From DATADD01 sp046262355 (GTDB lineage: Bacteria > Actinomycetota > CADDZG01 > WHSQ01): a stretch of DNA of 52,809 nt. The notes beneath the pieces were generated by a model. That model had not been told where the DNA came from and searched no databases. It worked only from the letters and a program-made list of their open reading frames with translations. The first letter of the stretch is position 1, and each line of letters starts with the position of its first letter. Location of the stretch: positions 1 to 52,809 of the forward strand of contig JBHEMX010000033.1 of the NCBI GenBank assembly GCA_046262355.1. Direction: 5' to 3'. Position numbers and translations under genes: made by a program. This document shows positions 45,563 through 52,809 of this stretch, in pieces.

Positions 45563-46591
45563 ATGGCAGAGCGCGACGTCCTGCTCGAGGTCAAAGACCT
45601 CCACGTCCACTTCCCCACGCCGGACGGCATCGTGAAGGCCGTTGACGGCCTCAGCTTCACGGTCCACCGTGGCGAGACCTTCGGGATCGTGGGGGAATCC
45701 GGGTCGGGCAAGAGCGTCACGTGCCTCACCTCCCTAGGTTTGACGGACCTCGATCGCGCCGAGGTCACGGGAGAGGTCCTGTTCAAGGGAACCGATCTTC
45801 TCAAGCTCAAGAAGGACGAGATGCGAGCGATCCGCGGCAGGGAGCTGGCGATGATCTTCCAGGATCCCTTCGCCTGCCTGCACCCGTTCTACCGGGTGGG
45901 CCACCAGATAGTGGAGGCCATCCTGACCCACGACAAGATCCCCAAGAGGCAGGCTGAAGAGCGCACGATCGAGTTACTCCATGCGGTCGGGATCCCTCGA
46001 CCCAAGGAGCGCTTCCGCAGCTACCCTCACGAGTACTCCGGGGGCATGAGACAGCGAGCGATGATCGCGATGGCGCTCGTGCACAATCCCGATCTCCTTA
46101 TCGCCGACGAGCCCACGACAGCCCTCGACGTGACGGTTCAGGCGCAGATCCTCGAGCTCATCGACCGGGTCAAGTCCGAATTCAACGTCGGCGTGATCCT
46201 CATCACGCACGATCTCGGCGTCGTTGCGGACGTCTCTCAGAGCGTGATGGTGATGTATGCAGGGCGCGCGGTCGAGATGGGCAGCCGCGAGCAGGTCTTC
46301 ACGTCCCCGATGCACCCCTACACATGGGGCCTCTTGGAGTCGATCCCCCACCTTGACCAGAAGGGCCAGAGGCTCATCCCGATCGAGGGCTCGCCGCCGT
46401 CGTTGATCTTCGTTCCACCCGGTTGTCCGTTCCACCCACGCTGCCCCCATCGCTTCGAGCCGTGCGACAAGGAACGCCCCGATCTCTTGGACCGCGGGGG
46501 AGGCCACCCGGATGCATGCCATCTCTCTGTTGACGACAAGAAGAGGATCTGGAAGGAGAGAGAGGACCGGCGCATGAAGGAGGCTGTATGA
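45563..46591 (+). CDS. dppD: Peptide ABC transporter ATP-binding protein (DppD/OppD)
   Basis: 342 residues. Walker A GESGSGKSV, Q-loop FQDPFACLHP, signature YSGGMRQRAMIAMAL, Walker B LLIADEPTTALD. The C-terminal oligopeptide-transporter extension has CPFHPRCPHRFEPC, a Cys cluster that binds an iron-sulfur cluster in some homologs. It pairs with DppF. Its end overlaps the dppF start by four bases (ATGA). Confidence 0.95.
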   Translation: MAERDVLLEVKDLHVHFPTPDGIVKAVDGLSFTVHRGETFGIVGESGSGKSVTCLTSLGLTDLDRAEVTGEVLFKGTDLLKLKKDEMRAIRGRELAMIFQDPFACLHPFYRVGHQIVEAILTHDKIPKRQAEERTIELLHAVGIPRPKERFRSYPHEYSGGMRQRAMIAMALVHNPDLLIADEPTTALDVTVQAQILELIDRVKSEFNVGVILITHDLGVVADVSQSVMVMYAGRAVEMGSREQVFTSPMHPYTWGLLESIPHLDQKGQRLIPIEGSPPSLIFVPPGCPFHPRCPHRFEPCDKERPDLLDRGGGHPDACHLSVDDKKRIWKEREDRRMKEAV

Positions 46592-47676
46592 GCCAGCTTG
46601 CGACGCCTCCCGAGCCTGCCGTCGTTTCCGACAAGACTCACGGCGACCCCTTGGTCGCGGTCGAGAATCTGACGAAGCGGTTCCCCATCACCAAGGGGAT
46701 CATCCTGCAGAGGGAGGTAGCGCGGGTCCACGCGGTCGAAGACGTCACCTTTAGTGTCATGCCGGGCGAGACGCTCGGGCTCGTGGGCGAGTCCGGATGC
46801 GGCAAGTCGACGACCGCCCGGCTCGTTACGCGCCTTCTCGAGCCGACGTCCGGAACGGTTTGGTTCGAGGGGCGCGACATCACGAAACTCAACAAGAGGC
46901 AGCTTCGCCCGGTGCGTCGAGAGATGCAAATGATCTTCCAGGATCCGTACGCGTCGCTCAATCCCCGTCAAACGGTCGGTCAGGTGATCGGCGCGCCGTA
47001 CCGGATCCACAAGACCGAGGGAGAGACCAAGCGCAAGGTCCAAGACGTCATGAACCGCGTCGGTCTGAACCCCGAGCACTACAATCGTTATCCGCACGAG
47101 TTCTCCGGGGGCCAGCGGCAGCGCATCGGTGTCGCTCGGGCGCTCGCTCTGCGCCCGAAGCTCATCGTCTGCGACGAGCCGGTATCGGCTCTCGATGTCT
47201 CGATCCAGGCCCAGATCCTCAATCTCCTCGAAGACCTGCAGGAGGAGTTCAAGCTCACCTACCTGTTCATCTCGCATGACCTCGGAGTGGTGCGCCACAT
47301 CTCCGATCGCATCGCGGTCATGTACCTCGGTCACATCGTAGAGATATCGCAGGCCCGCGATCTCTACCTCGACCCGAAGCATCCTTACTCGGCGGCCCTC
47401 CTGTCCGCCGTGCCCAAGGGCCATGCCGGCAGCGCCAGGTCGATCGTCGACAGGGTCACGCTGGAGGGCGACGTGCCATCGCCCGTCAACCCTCCATCCG
47501 GGTGTCCCTTCCATCCTCGCTGCCCGAAGGCGCGCTCCGTCGCCGGCGCGGACGGCGTACCGGACAACTGCCGTAACGAGTTCCCGCCGCTCGAAGAGGT
47601 CGTGTCCAACCACGTGGCGGCCTGCTGGTATCCGTTGGAGAAGGACGAAAAGCTCCAAAGAGCCGCACGAGCCTAG
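46588..47676 (+). CDS. dppF: Peptide ABC transporter ATP-binding protein (DppF/OppF)
   Basis: 362 residues. Walker A GESGCGKST, FQDPYASLNPRQTVG, signature FSGGQRQRIGVARAL, Walker B VCDEPVSALDVS, and a C-terminal CPFHPRCPKARSV. It forms the ATPase heterodimer with DppD. Translation is coupled by the ATGA overlap. The DUF1028 gene follows after 15 bases in the same direction. Confidence 0.95.
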   Translation: MSQLATPPEPAVVSDKTHGDPLVAVENLTKRFPITKGIILQREVARVHAVEDVTFSVMPGETLGLVGESGCGKSTTARLVTRLLEPTSGTVWFEGRDITKLNKRQLRPVRREMQMIFQDPYASLNPRQTVGQVIGAPYRIHKTEGETKRKVQDVMNRVGLNPEHYNRYPHEFSGGQRQRIGVARALALRPKLIVCDEPVSALDVSIQAQILNLLEDLQEEFKLTYLFISHDLGVVRHISDRIAVMYLGHIVEISQARDLYLDPKHPYSAALLSAVPKGHAGSARSIVDRVTLEGDVPSPVNPPSGCPFHPRCPKARSVAGADGVPDNCRNEFPPLEEVVSNHVAACWYPLEKDEKLQRAARA

Positions 47677-47691
47677 AGCCATTCGAGCGCG

Positions 47692-48558
47692 ATGACGTTC
47701 TCGATCGTCGCCTGGGATCCAGACGCGAGTCCGTCGCCGGAATGGGGCGTGGCGGTAGCATCCAAGTTCCTCGCGGTGGGCGTGGCGGTCCCATGGGCGA
47801 GAGCAGGAGCGGGGGCGGTTGCGACCCAGGCGCTGGCCAATCTCAGCTTCGGCCCCGACGGCCTCGATGCGCTGGCCTCCGGCCGGAGCGCAAGCGACGT
47901 CGTAGGAACGCTTACCGGCGCTGATCCCGAGAGCGCTCACCGTCAGCTGGGGATCGTGGATGCGCAGGGTCGAGCCGGGTCGTTCACCGGCGACGAGTGC
48001 TTCGAGTGGGCCGGCGGCGTCACGGGTAACGGCCTCACCTGTCAGGGCAACATCCTCACCGGCCCCGACGTCGTCCATGGCATGGTCGATGCGTTCGAGT
48101 CGGCGTCCGGAGATCTCGCCACGCGCCTGGTTGCGGCGCTGCGAGCGGGCGATGTCGCGGGAGGGGATCGCCGCGGTCGCCAGTCGGCCGCGTTGCTCGT
48201 CGTGCGAGACCGTGCCGGCTACGGGGGCGCAAACGATCGCTTCATCGACCTCAGGATCGACGACCACGAGGGCCCGATCCCGGAGCTCGAGCGCGTACTC
48301 GAATTGCAACGCCTCTACTTCCCGCGCTCGTCCGAGCTCGAGTTCATCGACATCGACGCAGCGCTCGCAGGCAGGTTGCGAGCCCTTCTGAGGCATCTCG
48401 GCTATGACGCCGGCGACTCGGGCGATGCTTATGACGATCGACTCAAGCAAACGCTATTCGCGTTCGTTGGCACCGAGAACCTCGAGGAACGGTGGACCGA
48501 CGAGACCCAGATCGAGAAAGGCGTGCTCGACTTCTTGTCGGCGAGAGCGAAAGACTAG
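47692..48558 (+). CDS. DUF1028 family Ntn-hydrolase-like protein
   Basis: 288 residues. The DUF1028 domain (1-205) has TFSIVAWDP, WGVAVASKFLAVGVAVPWA, QALANLSFGP, TGNGLTCQGNILTGP and GGDRRGRQSAALLVVR. The C-terminal 60 residues look like the putative peptidoglycan-binding tail (PG_binding_2) found in many members. The family has an Ntn-hydrolase-like fold and often sits beside peptide transporters, as here, so a role in processing imported peptides or amides is plausible but unproven. Its stop overlaps that of the convergent larC by four bases. Confidence 0.88.
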   Translation: MTFSIVAWDPDASPSPEWGVAVASKFLAVGVAVPWARAGAGAVATQALANLSFGPDGLDALASGRSASDVVGTLTGADPESAHRQLGIVDAQGRAGSFTGDECFEWAGGVTGNGLTCQGNILTGPDVVHGMVDAFESASGDLATRLVAALRAGDVAGGDRRGRQSAALLVVRDRAGYGGANDRFIDLRIDDHEGPIPELERVLELQRLYFPRSSELEFIDIDAALAGRLRALLRHLGYDAGDSGDAYDDRLKQTLFAFVGTENLEERWTDETQIEKGVLDFLSARAKD

Positions 48559-49742
48559 ATAGCGTCGCTTGCGATGGACGCCTCGGCGGCCTTCACCGCG
48601 AGCGCGTAGACCTGCTTGAGCGGCAGTCCCGACGCACGCGCTGCGGCCCGGGCGTCGTCGTACTCGGGTCCCACGTTGACGGCCTCGCCACGTTGCATGC
48701 CGATCTTCACGCGCACGGGCCGTCCGGCGACGTCGACCTCGATCCAACGCCGTTCGAGAGCATCTTTGATCACAGGGACGACGCGGACGCCGAGCGTCGT
48801 CGTCTCCCGATGGATGATTTCCGTAAGCTTCGTTCGCTCGGCCGGCGACGCGAGCACCGACAGCGTGAGACCCGGGCGGCCCTTCTTCATCACGATCGGG
48901 GTTACCCACGCGTCTTGTGCACCGGCGCTCATCAACTCGCCGATCACATGAGGGACGAGCTCGGGGTTCATGTCGTCGAGATTCGCCTCTATCACGGTCG
49001 CCTGGGCGCGCCGTCCGTTCTCGTCGCGTTCGCCGACGAAGACACGCAGCACGTTGGGTGTGTCGAGTTCGCGCGCGCCGGCTCCATATCCGCTGGCGTG
49101 CAACTTCATGGCCGGTAATCGACCGAACTCGTCGCTGAACGCTCCCAGGAGAGCGGCGCCTGTAGGCGTGATGAGCTCGGCTTTCCCTCGGCCGAATATC
49201 GAGGCCTTCCGGCGCTGAAGGATCTCGGTTACCGCAGGAGCCGGCAGCGGCAGCGATCCATGTGCGCCTGCTGTGATCCCGGCGCCCGTGGCGATCGCAG
49301 ATGTGACGACGTGGTGGGGGCGAAAGTGCTCGAATGCCGCACAGCATCCGACGACATCCACGATGGCGTCCACAGCCCCGACCTCGTGGAAGTGCACTTC
49401 CTCGCGTGAGGTGCTGTGGACGCGCGCTTCGGCATCGGCGAGGAGCTCGAAGGTGCGCAGGGCGCGCCGCGCGATCGTTTCGGGCAGCGGAGAGCCTTTG
49501 ATGATGGCAACGACATCGCGGTGCCTTCTACACGGCGCGACTGTTTCGGTGATCGCTATCTCGGCTCTGGTCGCGCGGATCCCGGCGCGCGAGACCGTCG
49601 ACACGTGAAGCTCCCACCCATCGAGCTGCAGCGCATCGAGTGAGGAGCGAACGCGTTGTTCGGATGCTCCCGCATCGAGCAGCGCGCCCATGATCATGTC
49701 TCCCGACGCGCCCGAGAAACATTCGAAGTAGAGTGTCGTCAA
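48555..49742 (-). CDS. larC: Nickel-pincer cofactor biosynthesis protein LarC
   Basis: 395 residues. It starts TLYFECFSGASGDMIMGALL and contains HFHEVGAVDAIVDVVG and IEANLDDMNPELVPHVIGEL, all LarC hallmarks. LarC inserts nickel into the pyridinium-type pincer cofactor using CTP. TTG at 49742 overlaps the LarB stop (TTGA). Here LarC is one continuous chain without the internal frameshift known from Lactobacillus. No LarE or LarA gene is in the window, so the cofactor-using racemase or epimerase is elsewhere. Confidence 0.93.
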   Translation of the reverse strand: MTTLYFECFSGASGDMIMGALLDAGASEQRVRSSLDALQLDGWELHVSTVSRAGIRATRAEIAITETVAPCRRHRDVVAIIKGSPLPETIARRALRTFELLADAEARVHSTSREEVHFHEVGAVDAIVDVVGCCAAFEHFRPHHVVTSAIATGAGITAGAHGSLPLPAPAVTEILQRRKASIFGRGKAELITPTGAALLGAFSDEFGRLPAMKLHASGYGAGARELDTPNVLRVFVGERDENGRRAQATVIEANLDDMNPELVPHVIGELMSAGAQDAWVTPIVMKKGRPGLTLSVLASPAERTKLTEIIHRETTTLGVRVVPVIKDALERRWIEVDVAGRPVRVKIGMQRGEAVNVGPEYDDARAAARASGLPLKQVYALAVKAAEASIASDAI

Positions 49743-50497
49743 GCGATCTTCTTCCGCAGCATCCTGAGCGCGAAGGTGGCCGCACCGAACCCATTGTCGA
49801 TGTTGAACACCGCCACGCCGGCGGCGCACGAATTGAGCATCGCGAGCAGTGCGGCGAGGCCTTCGAAGGATGCGCCGTACCCGACGCTCGTGGGCACCGC
49901 GATCACCGGTGCGGCCGTGATGCCGCCGACGAGGCTCGCGAGAGCACCCTCCATCCCGGCGACCACGATGACTGCATCGCTTTCTTGTAGGAGATCCTGA
50001 ACGTCGAGGATCCGGTGCAAGCCGGCCACGCCCACGTCCGTCACTCGCTCTGGTTGTGCTCCCAGAGCGTCCAGGGTGAGGGCTGCCTCCTCGGCGATGG
50101 GCAGATCGGACGTGCCCGCGCTCACAACCGCGACGCGCCCCAAGCGCTCGGCGCGCTCGTCGCGCCGCAACACGACGAGTCGCGCCGGCTCCGAATGAAC
50201 CGCGTCGGGGAAGGCTTCGATGAGCGCGGCCGCCGAGGCGCGCGGCGTCCTGGTCGCCAGCACCGGCGACGTCGTGGACTCGAGCAGCCGACTTGCGATC
50301 GCGACCGTCTGCTCGGCCGTCTTGCCCTCGGCATAGATGGCCTCGGGAAGCCCCTGCCGTAACTCGCGATGCAGATCGAGGCGCGCGAACCCGAGGTCGT
50401 CGACCGGCAGTTGGCGCAGAGCAGTCAACGCGTCGTCGACCGAGGCGGCGCCCGCGCGCATGTCCAGGAGCAGCTCGCGAACCTCTTCCGGACGCAT
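49739..50497 (-). CDS. larB: Nickel-pincer cofactor biosynthesis protein LarB
   Basis: 252 residues, related to PurE-type AIR carboxylase: VVSAGTSDLPIAEEAALTL, DVGVAGLHRILD, VVAGMEGALASLVGG and PVIAVPTSVGYGASFEGL. LarB carboxylates and hydrolyses nicotinic acid adenine dinucleotide, the first step of the pincer cofactor. The ATG at 50497 lies 23 bases from the divergent DUF4446 start. Operon with larC. Confidence 0.94.
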   Translation of the reverse strand: MRPEEVRELLLDMRAGAASVDDALTALRQLPVDDLGFARLDLHRELRQGLPEAIYAEGKTAEQTVAIASRLLESTTSPVLATRTPRASAAALIEAFPDAVHSEPARLVVLRRDERAERLGRVAVVSAGTSDLPIAEEAALTLDALGAQPERVTDVGVAGLHRILDVQDLLQESDAVIVVAGMEGALASLVGGITAAPVIAVPTSVGYGASFEGLAALLAMLNSCAAGVAVFNIDNGFGAATFALRMLRKKIA

Positions 50498-50502
50498 GCT
50501 CC

Positions 50503-50512
50503 AGTGTAGGAT
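50503..50512. promoter_or_regulatory. Divergent -10 elements of larB and the DUF4446 gene sharing a TA step
   Basis: AGTGTAGGAT reads TAGGAT (50507-50512) forward and TACACT (50508-50503) in reverse. The forward start is eight bases from its GTG, the reverse five bases from its ATG. Both hexamers use the same TA. Confidence 0.5.
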
Positions 50513-50520
50513 GAACGATT

Positions 50521-51051
50521 GTGCCGGACCTTACGACCGACCAGCTGACCCTCGCCCTGGCGGGCGTCGGCGCCGTCGCACTCCTCGCCCTCGTGGCCGC
50601 GGTCGCCGTCACGCTCAGGCTCAAGAGACTGCGGCGCGAGTATGCGGTTCTGCGCGGTGAGGGCGGCGAAAGGGACATCTTCTCGGCCCTGGGCAGCTCG
50701 CTGCAGCGCGTGGAGGCGCTCGACGAACGCGTCGACGAGGTCGTGCAGAGACAGATGAGTCAAGCGGCGGCCGGCCGGCATGCCCTGCAGCGTTTCGCGT
50801 TGAACCGCTACGACGCCTTCGAGGACATGGGGGGACGCCTCTCGTTCTCGGCTGCGTTGCTGGACGATCACGGAGACGGCTTCGTCATCACCTCGATCAA
50901 CGGGCGCACCGAGACGCGGACCTACGCCAAACCCGTGAGGGGCCTGACGTCAGAGCACAATCTCTCCGACGAGGAGAGGGAGGCGATCGCCGCCGCACTG
51001 AGCGGCGCCGAGCGGAGCGGATCGAGAGCTCCCGCAACCCAGTCCCTCTAG
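50521..51051 (+). CDS. DUF4446 family membrane protein
   Basis: 176 residues. One N-terminal transmembrane helix (about 10-32), then a charged helical region and the conserved core FALNRYDAFEDMGGRLSFSA, ALLDDHGDGFVITSINGR and TRTYAKPVRGLTSEHNLS that marks DUF4446. Function unknown. The same family often lies near serS or parB in Gram-positive bacteria. GTG at 50521, likely a nearly leaderless mRNA; serS follows nine bases after the stop. Confidence 0.88.
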   Translation: MPDLTTDQLTLALAGVGAVALLALVAAVAVTLRLKRLRREYAVLRGEGGERDIFSALGSSLQRVEALDERVDEVVQRQMSQAAAGRHALQRFALNRYDAFEDMGGRLSFSAALLDDHGDGFVITSINGRTETRTYAKPVRGLTSEHNLSDEEREAIAAALSGAERSGSRAPATQSL

Positions 51052-51059
51052 GGGCGGCC

Positions 51060-52322
51060 ATGATCGATCTCCGTTTGCTGCGCGACGATGCGGATGCCGT
51101 TCGTGCTGCTTATGCGCGCCGCGGCGGGGTCGAAGGCCTCGAGCGCGTCATGGAGCTGGACGCTCGCAGCAGATCGCTGCGCGCCGAAGTGGAGGCGCTG
51201 AGGGCCGAGCAGAACCGCGCCTCCAAGGCGATCGGCCGGTCCGTCGCCGAGGAGCGCCCGGCGGCCATCTCGAAGGCTCGAGAGCTTGCAGACAGACTCA
51301 CGGAGCTGGAGCCGGAGCTCGAGCAGGTGGCGGCGGCGCTGGAGGAAGAGGCGGCCTACCTCCCGAATCTGCCGCACGAGTCGGTTCCAGACGGACTCTC
51401 CGAGGGCGACAACGTCGTCGAGCGAGAGGTCGGCGAGCGGCGTGGGTTCGATTTCGAGCCGCTCGATCATGCGACCTTGGGGGAGAGGCTCGGGATCTTC
51501 GACGCGGCGCGCGGCGCCAAGACGGCAGGGAGTCGCTTCGTCTATCTCACGGGGCCCGGCGTGATGCTCGAGCTCGCCCTCGTGCGCTTCGCCGTGGATT
51601 TCTTGCTGGAGCGTGGCTTCACTCCCGTTGTTCCTCCCGTGCTGGTGCGCCGCCATGCGATGTATGGGACCGGCTTCCTGCCTACCGAGGAGCACGAGTT
51701 CTATCGATCGGACCGCGACGACCTTTATCTCGTCGGCACGTCGGAGGTCCCGCTCGCCGCGATGCACTCGGAGGAGATACTCGAGGAGGACGCCCTGCCG
51801 CTGCGTTACGCGGGTTTCTCTTCGTGCTTCCGGCGCGAGGCGGGAAGCTACGGCCGCGACACGAAGGGCCTCATCCGCGTGCATCAGTTCGAGAAAGTCG
51901 AGCAGTTCTCCTTTGCGCACCCGGATGATTCGTGGGATGAGTTCCAGGCGATCCGCACGAACCAGGAGAAGATCCTGCAGGCACTCGAGATCCCATACCG
52001 GGTGCTGGTTATGTGCACGGGAGATCTCGGCGCTGCGGCGGCCAAGAAGGTGGACAACGAGGGTTGGCTCCCGAGCGATGGGCGCTACCTGGAGCTCACA
52101 TCCGCCACGAACGCCACCGACTACCAGGCGCGGCGGCTGCAGGTGCGGTTTAGAGGCCGGGGCGGCACGCGTCTCGTGCACACGCTCAACGGCACGGCAT
52201 GTGCGGTCGGGCGGATGATCGTGGCGCTGCTGGAGAACCATCAGCGGGGGGACGGCGGAGTGTCGATCCCAGAGGCGCTGCGCCCCTACACGGGGTTCGA
52301 CGAGCTGGAGCCGACGAACTAG
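51060..52322 (+). CDS. serS: Seryl-tRNA synthetase
   Basis: 420 residues. The N-terminal coiled-coil arm (about 25-105) that grips the long arm of tRNA-Ser precedes a class II catalytic core: VGTSEVPLAAMHSEEIL, motif 2 FRREAGSYGRDTKGLIRVHQ, and motif 3 near LNGTACAVGRMIVALLENHQ. It charges tRNA-Ser; the tRNA-Ser(TGA) gene lies 115 bases downstream. The segment TSATNATDYQARR has Ala where most SerRS have Cys, a minor variation. Confidence 0.97.
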   Translation: MIDLRLLRDDADAVRAAYARRGGVEGLERVMELDARSRSLRAEVEALRAEQNRASKAIGRSVAEERPAAISKARELADRLTELEPELEQVAAALEEEAAYLPNLPHESVPDGLSEGDNVVEREVGERRGFDFEPLDHATLGERLGIFDAARGAKTAGSRFVYLTGPGVMLELALVRFAVDFLLERGFTPVVPPVLVRRHAMYGTGFLPTEEHEFYRSDRDDLYLVGTSEVPLAAMHSEEILEEDALPLRYAGFSSCFRREAGSYGRDTKGLIRVHQFEKVEQFSFAHPDDSWDEFQAIRTNQEKILQALEIPYRVLVMCTGDLGAAAAKKVDNEGWLPSDGRYLELTSATNATDYQARRLQVRFRGRGGTRLVHTLNGTACAVGRMIVALLENHQRGDGGVSIPEALRPYTGFDELEPTN

Positions 52323-52369
52323 GCGAACTAGGCGGCGAATCGCCCGAGAACTCCGTTCTTTGGGGCGAC

Positions 52370-52388
52370 GGGCCCGTCTTTCGGGCTC
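52370..52388 (+). terminator. Hairpin downstream of serS
   Basis: GGGCCCG-TCTTT-CGGGCTC: seven pairs with one G-U, 47 bases after the stop. Likely the serS terminator, without a U-tract. Confidence 0.45.
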
Positions 52389-52437
52389 GATCCCCCACAG
52401 TACGAAGCGGCCCGGCGCCGACGCTACGCTCGGAGGT

Positions 52438-52520
52438 GGAGGGCTACGCTAACTGGCAAGCGGACGGTCTTGAAAACCGTTGTCCGAAAGGACTTGTGGG
52501 TTCGAGTCCCACGCCCTCCG
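52438..52520 (+). tRNA. tRNA-Ser(TGA)
   Basis: Class II tRNA: acceptor GGAGGGC with GCCCTCC, anticodon arm ACGGTCTTGAAAACCGT with TGA, long variable arm TGTCCGAAAGGACT, T-arm GTGGGTTCGAGTCCCAC, discriminator G. CCA is not encoded. TACGCT (52425-52430) is seven bases upstream, so transcription may start at the mature end. Confidence 0.96.
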
Positions 52521-52628
52521 CTGCCTCTGACCTGCTCTTTCGATTTCGAACATGTGTTTGGCAAGCCCCGCGAGGGATGCAGTTGTCAACGGATTGTCAA
52601 CGTGTCGTGTCCGCTTCGAGGATGTCCC

Positions 52629-52653
52629 GGCCGTCGTGGATTTTGAGACGGCC
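52629..52653. repeat. Inverted repeat beside the transposase fragment
   Basis: GGCCGTC, 11 bases, GACGGCC. It lies just beyond the 3' end of the minus-strand transposase-like frame and may be its terminator or part of an insertion-sequence end. Confidence 0.35.
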
Positions 52654-52669
52654 CTCCACTGACTGACGA

Positions 52670-52809
52670 CTACGCGGCTTCCTCCTGCGATCCAATCACC
52701 TCCCTGAGACAAGAACCAAGTGCGGCCTGCAGCGCGGGGATGTCGCGGTATCCCTGGACCCGGTAGAAGCGCTTCTCGGCCTCGAGCATCCCGGCCGCGG
52801 TCCAGCGCT
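52670..52809 (-). mobile_element. C-terminal end of a probable transposase (continues past window)
   Basis: The minus-strand frame open to the window edge encodes 45 residues beginning RWTAAGMLEAEKRFYRVQGY and ending GSQEEAA before TAG. This resembles the end of actinobacterial transposases, most likely of the IS256/Mutator type, but the family cannot be fixed from so short a piece. It lies 149 bases from tRNA-Ser. Confidence 0.5.

Noticed and set aside
49743..50678. LarC as a 707-residue fusion
   Set aside because: The upstream 312 codons are a shadow of larB in a different frame. LarB is clear in its own frame and LarC starts at the TTGA overlap.
52449..52712. Minus-strand 87-residue frame at the window end
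   Set aside because: It runs through the tRNA-Ser gene in antisense, giving the common tRNA-derived RAWDSNPQ artefact.

Overview
This is a high-GC bacterial chromosome segment, almost certainly from an actinobacterium (Actinomycetota). The evidence is the gene order gyrB-gyrA-DUF3566 protein-tRNA-Ile-tRNA-Ala, followed by crgA, a trpG-type amidotransferase and the wall-kinase cluster pknB-pknA-pbpA-rodA-pstP-fhaB-fhaA-tRNA-Leu. This is the layout seen beside the origin in Mycobacterium tuberculosis. Many proteins diverge from the mycobacterial ones, so this is probably a deep or uncultured lineage that I cannot place further.

Layout. 1-5154: gyrB 3' end, gyrA carrying an intein at its catalytic tyrosine, and a DUF3566 membrane protein. 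5215-8738: a complete osmoprotectant (OpuC/ProU type) ABC importer. 8735-12701: accessory stretch with a DUF1684 protein, a tRNA-Glu-like fragment, a DivIVA-like repeat coiled coil with an unknown partner, and a PIN/RHH toxin-antitoxin pair. 12963-17128: tRNA-Ile, thioredoxin, a secreted subtilase with a 3' frameshift, tRNA-Ala. 17285-25548: a serine hydrolase, an orphan PotD-like binding protein coupled to an unknown membrane protein, a methyltransferase, an RlpA-like protein, an SCP2 protein and a NUDIX/metallo-beta-lactamase fusion. 25583-30323: a membrane RsbU/RsbW-type fusion, a zinc-ribbon membrane protein, crgA, a class E sortase with a tiny coupled membrane ORF, a GNAT and the amidotransferase. 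30399-39180 (minus strand): the Ser/Thr kinase, phosphatase, FHA and elongation-PBP operon, then tRNA-Leu on the plus strand. 39278-41457: PspC and a BlaI/M56 regulatory pair. 41598-48558: a dipeptide/oligopeptide importer ending in a DUF1028 gene. 48555-52520: larC-larB, a DUF4446 protein, serS and tRNA-Ser. 52670-52809: the end of a probable transposase.

Functional themes. The kinase cluster, crgA, sortase, RlpA-like protein, BlaI/M56 pair and PBP all concern growth and remodelling of the envelope. The OpuC and Dpp systems and the orphan PotD bring in compatible solutes, peptides and possibly polyamines. At DNA level, six genes (fhaA, crgA, trpG, the GNAT, dppD and the antitoxin) have a TANNNT-like -10 hexamer exactly six bases before the start codon. 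This points to pervasive leaderless transcription. Two compact divergent promoters appear to share the TA step of their -10 elements. A 43-codon ORF with a strong Shine-Dalgarno, built over two strong hairpins, sits between dppA and dppB. The gyrase genes carry Asn and Gln at the two classical quinolone-resistance positions.
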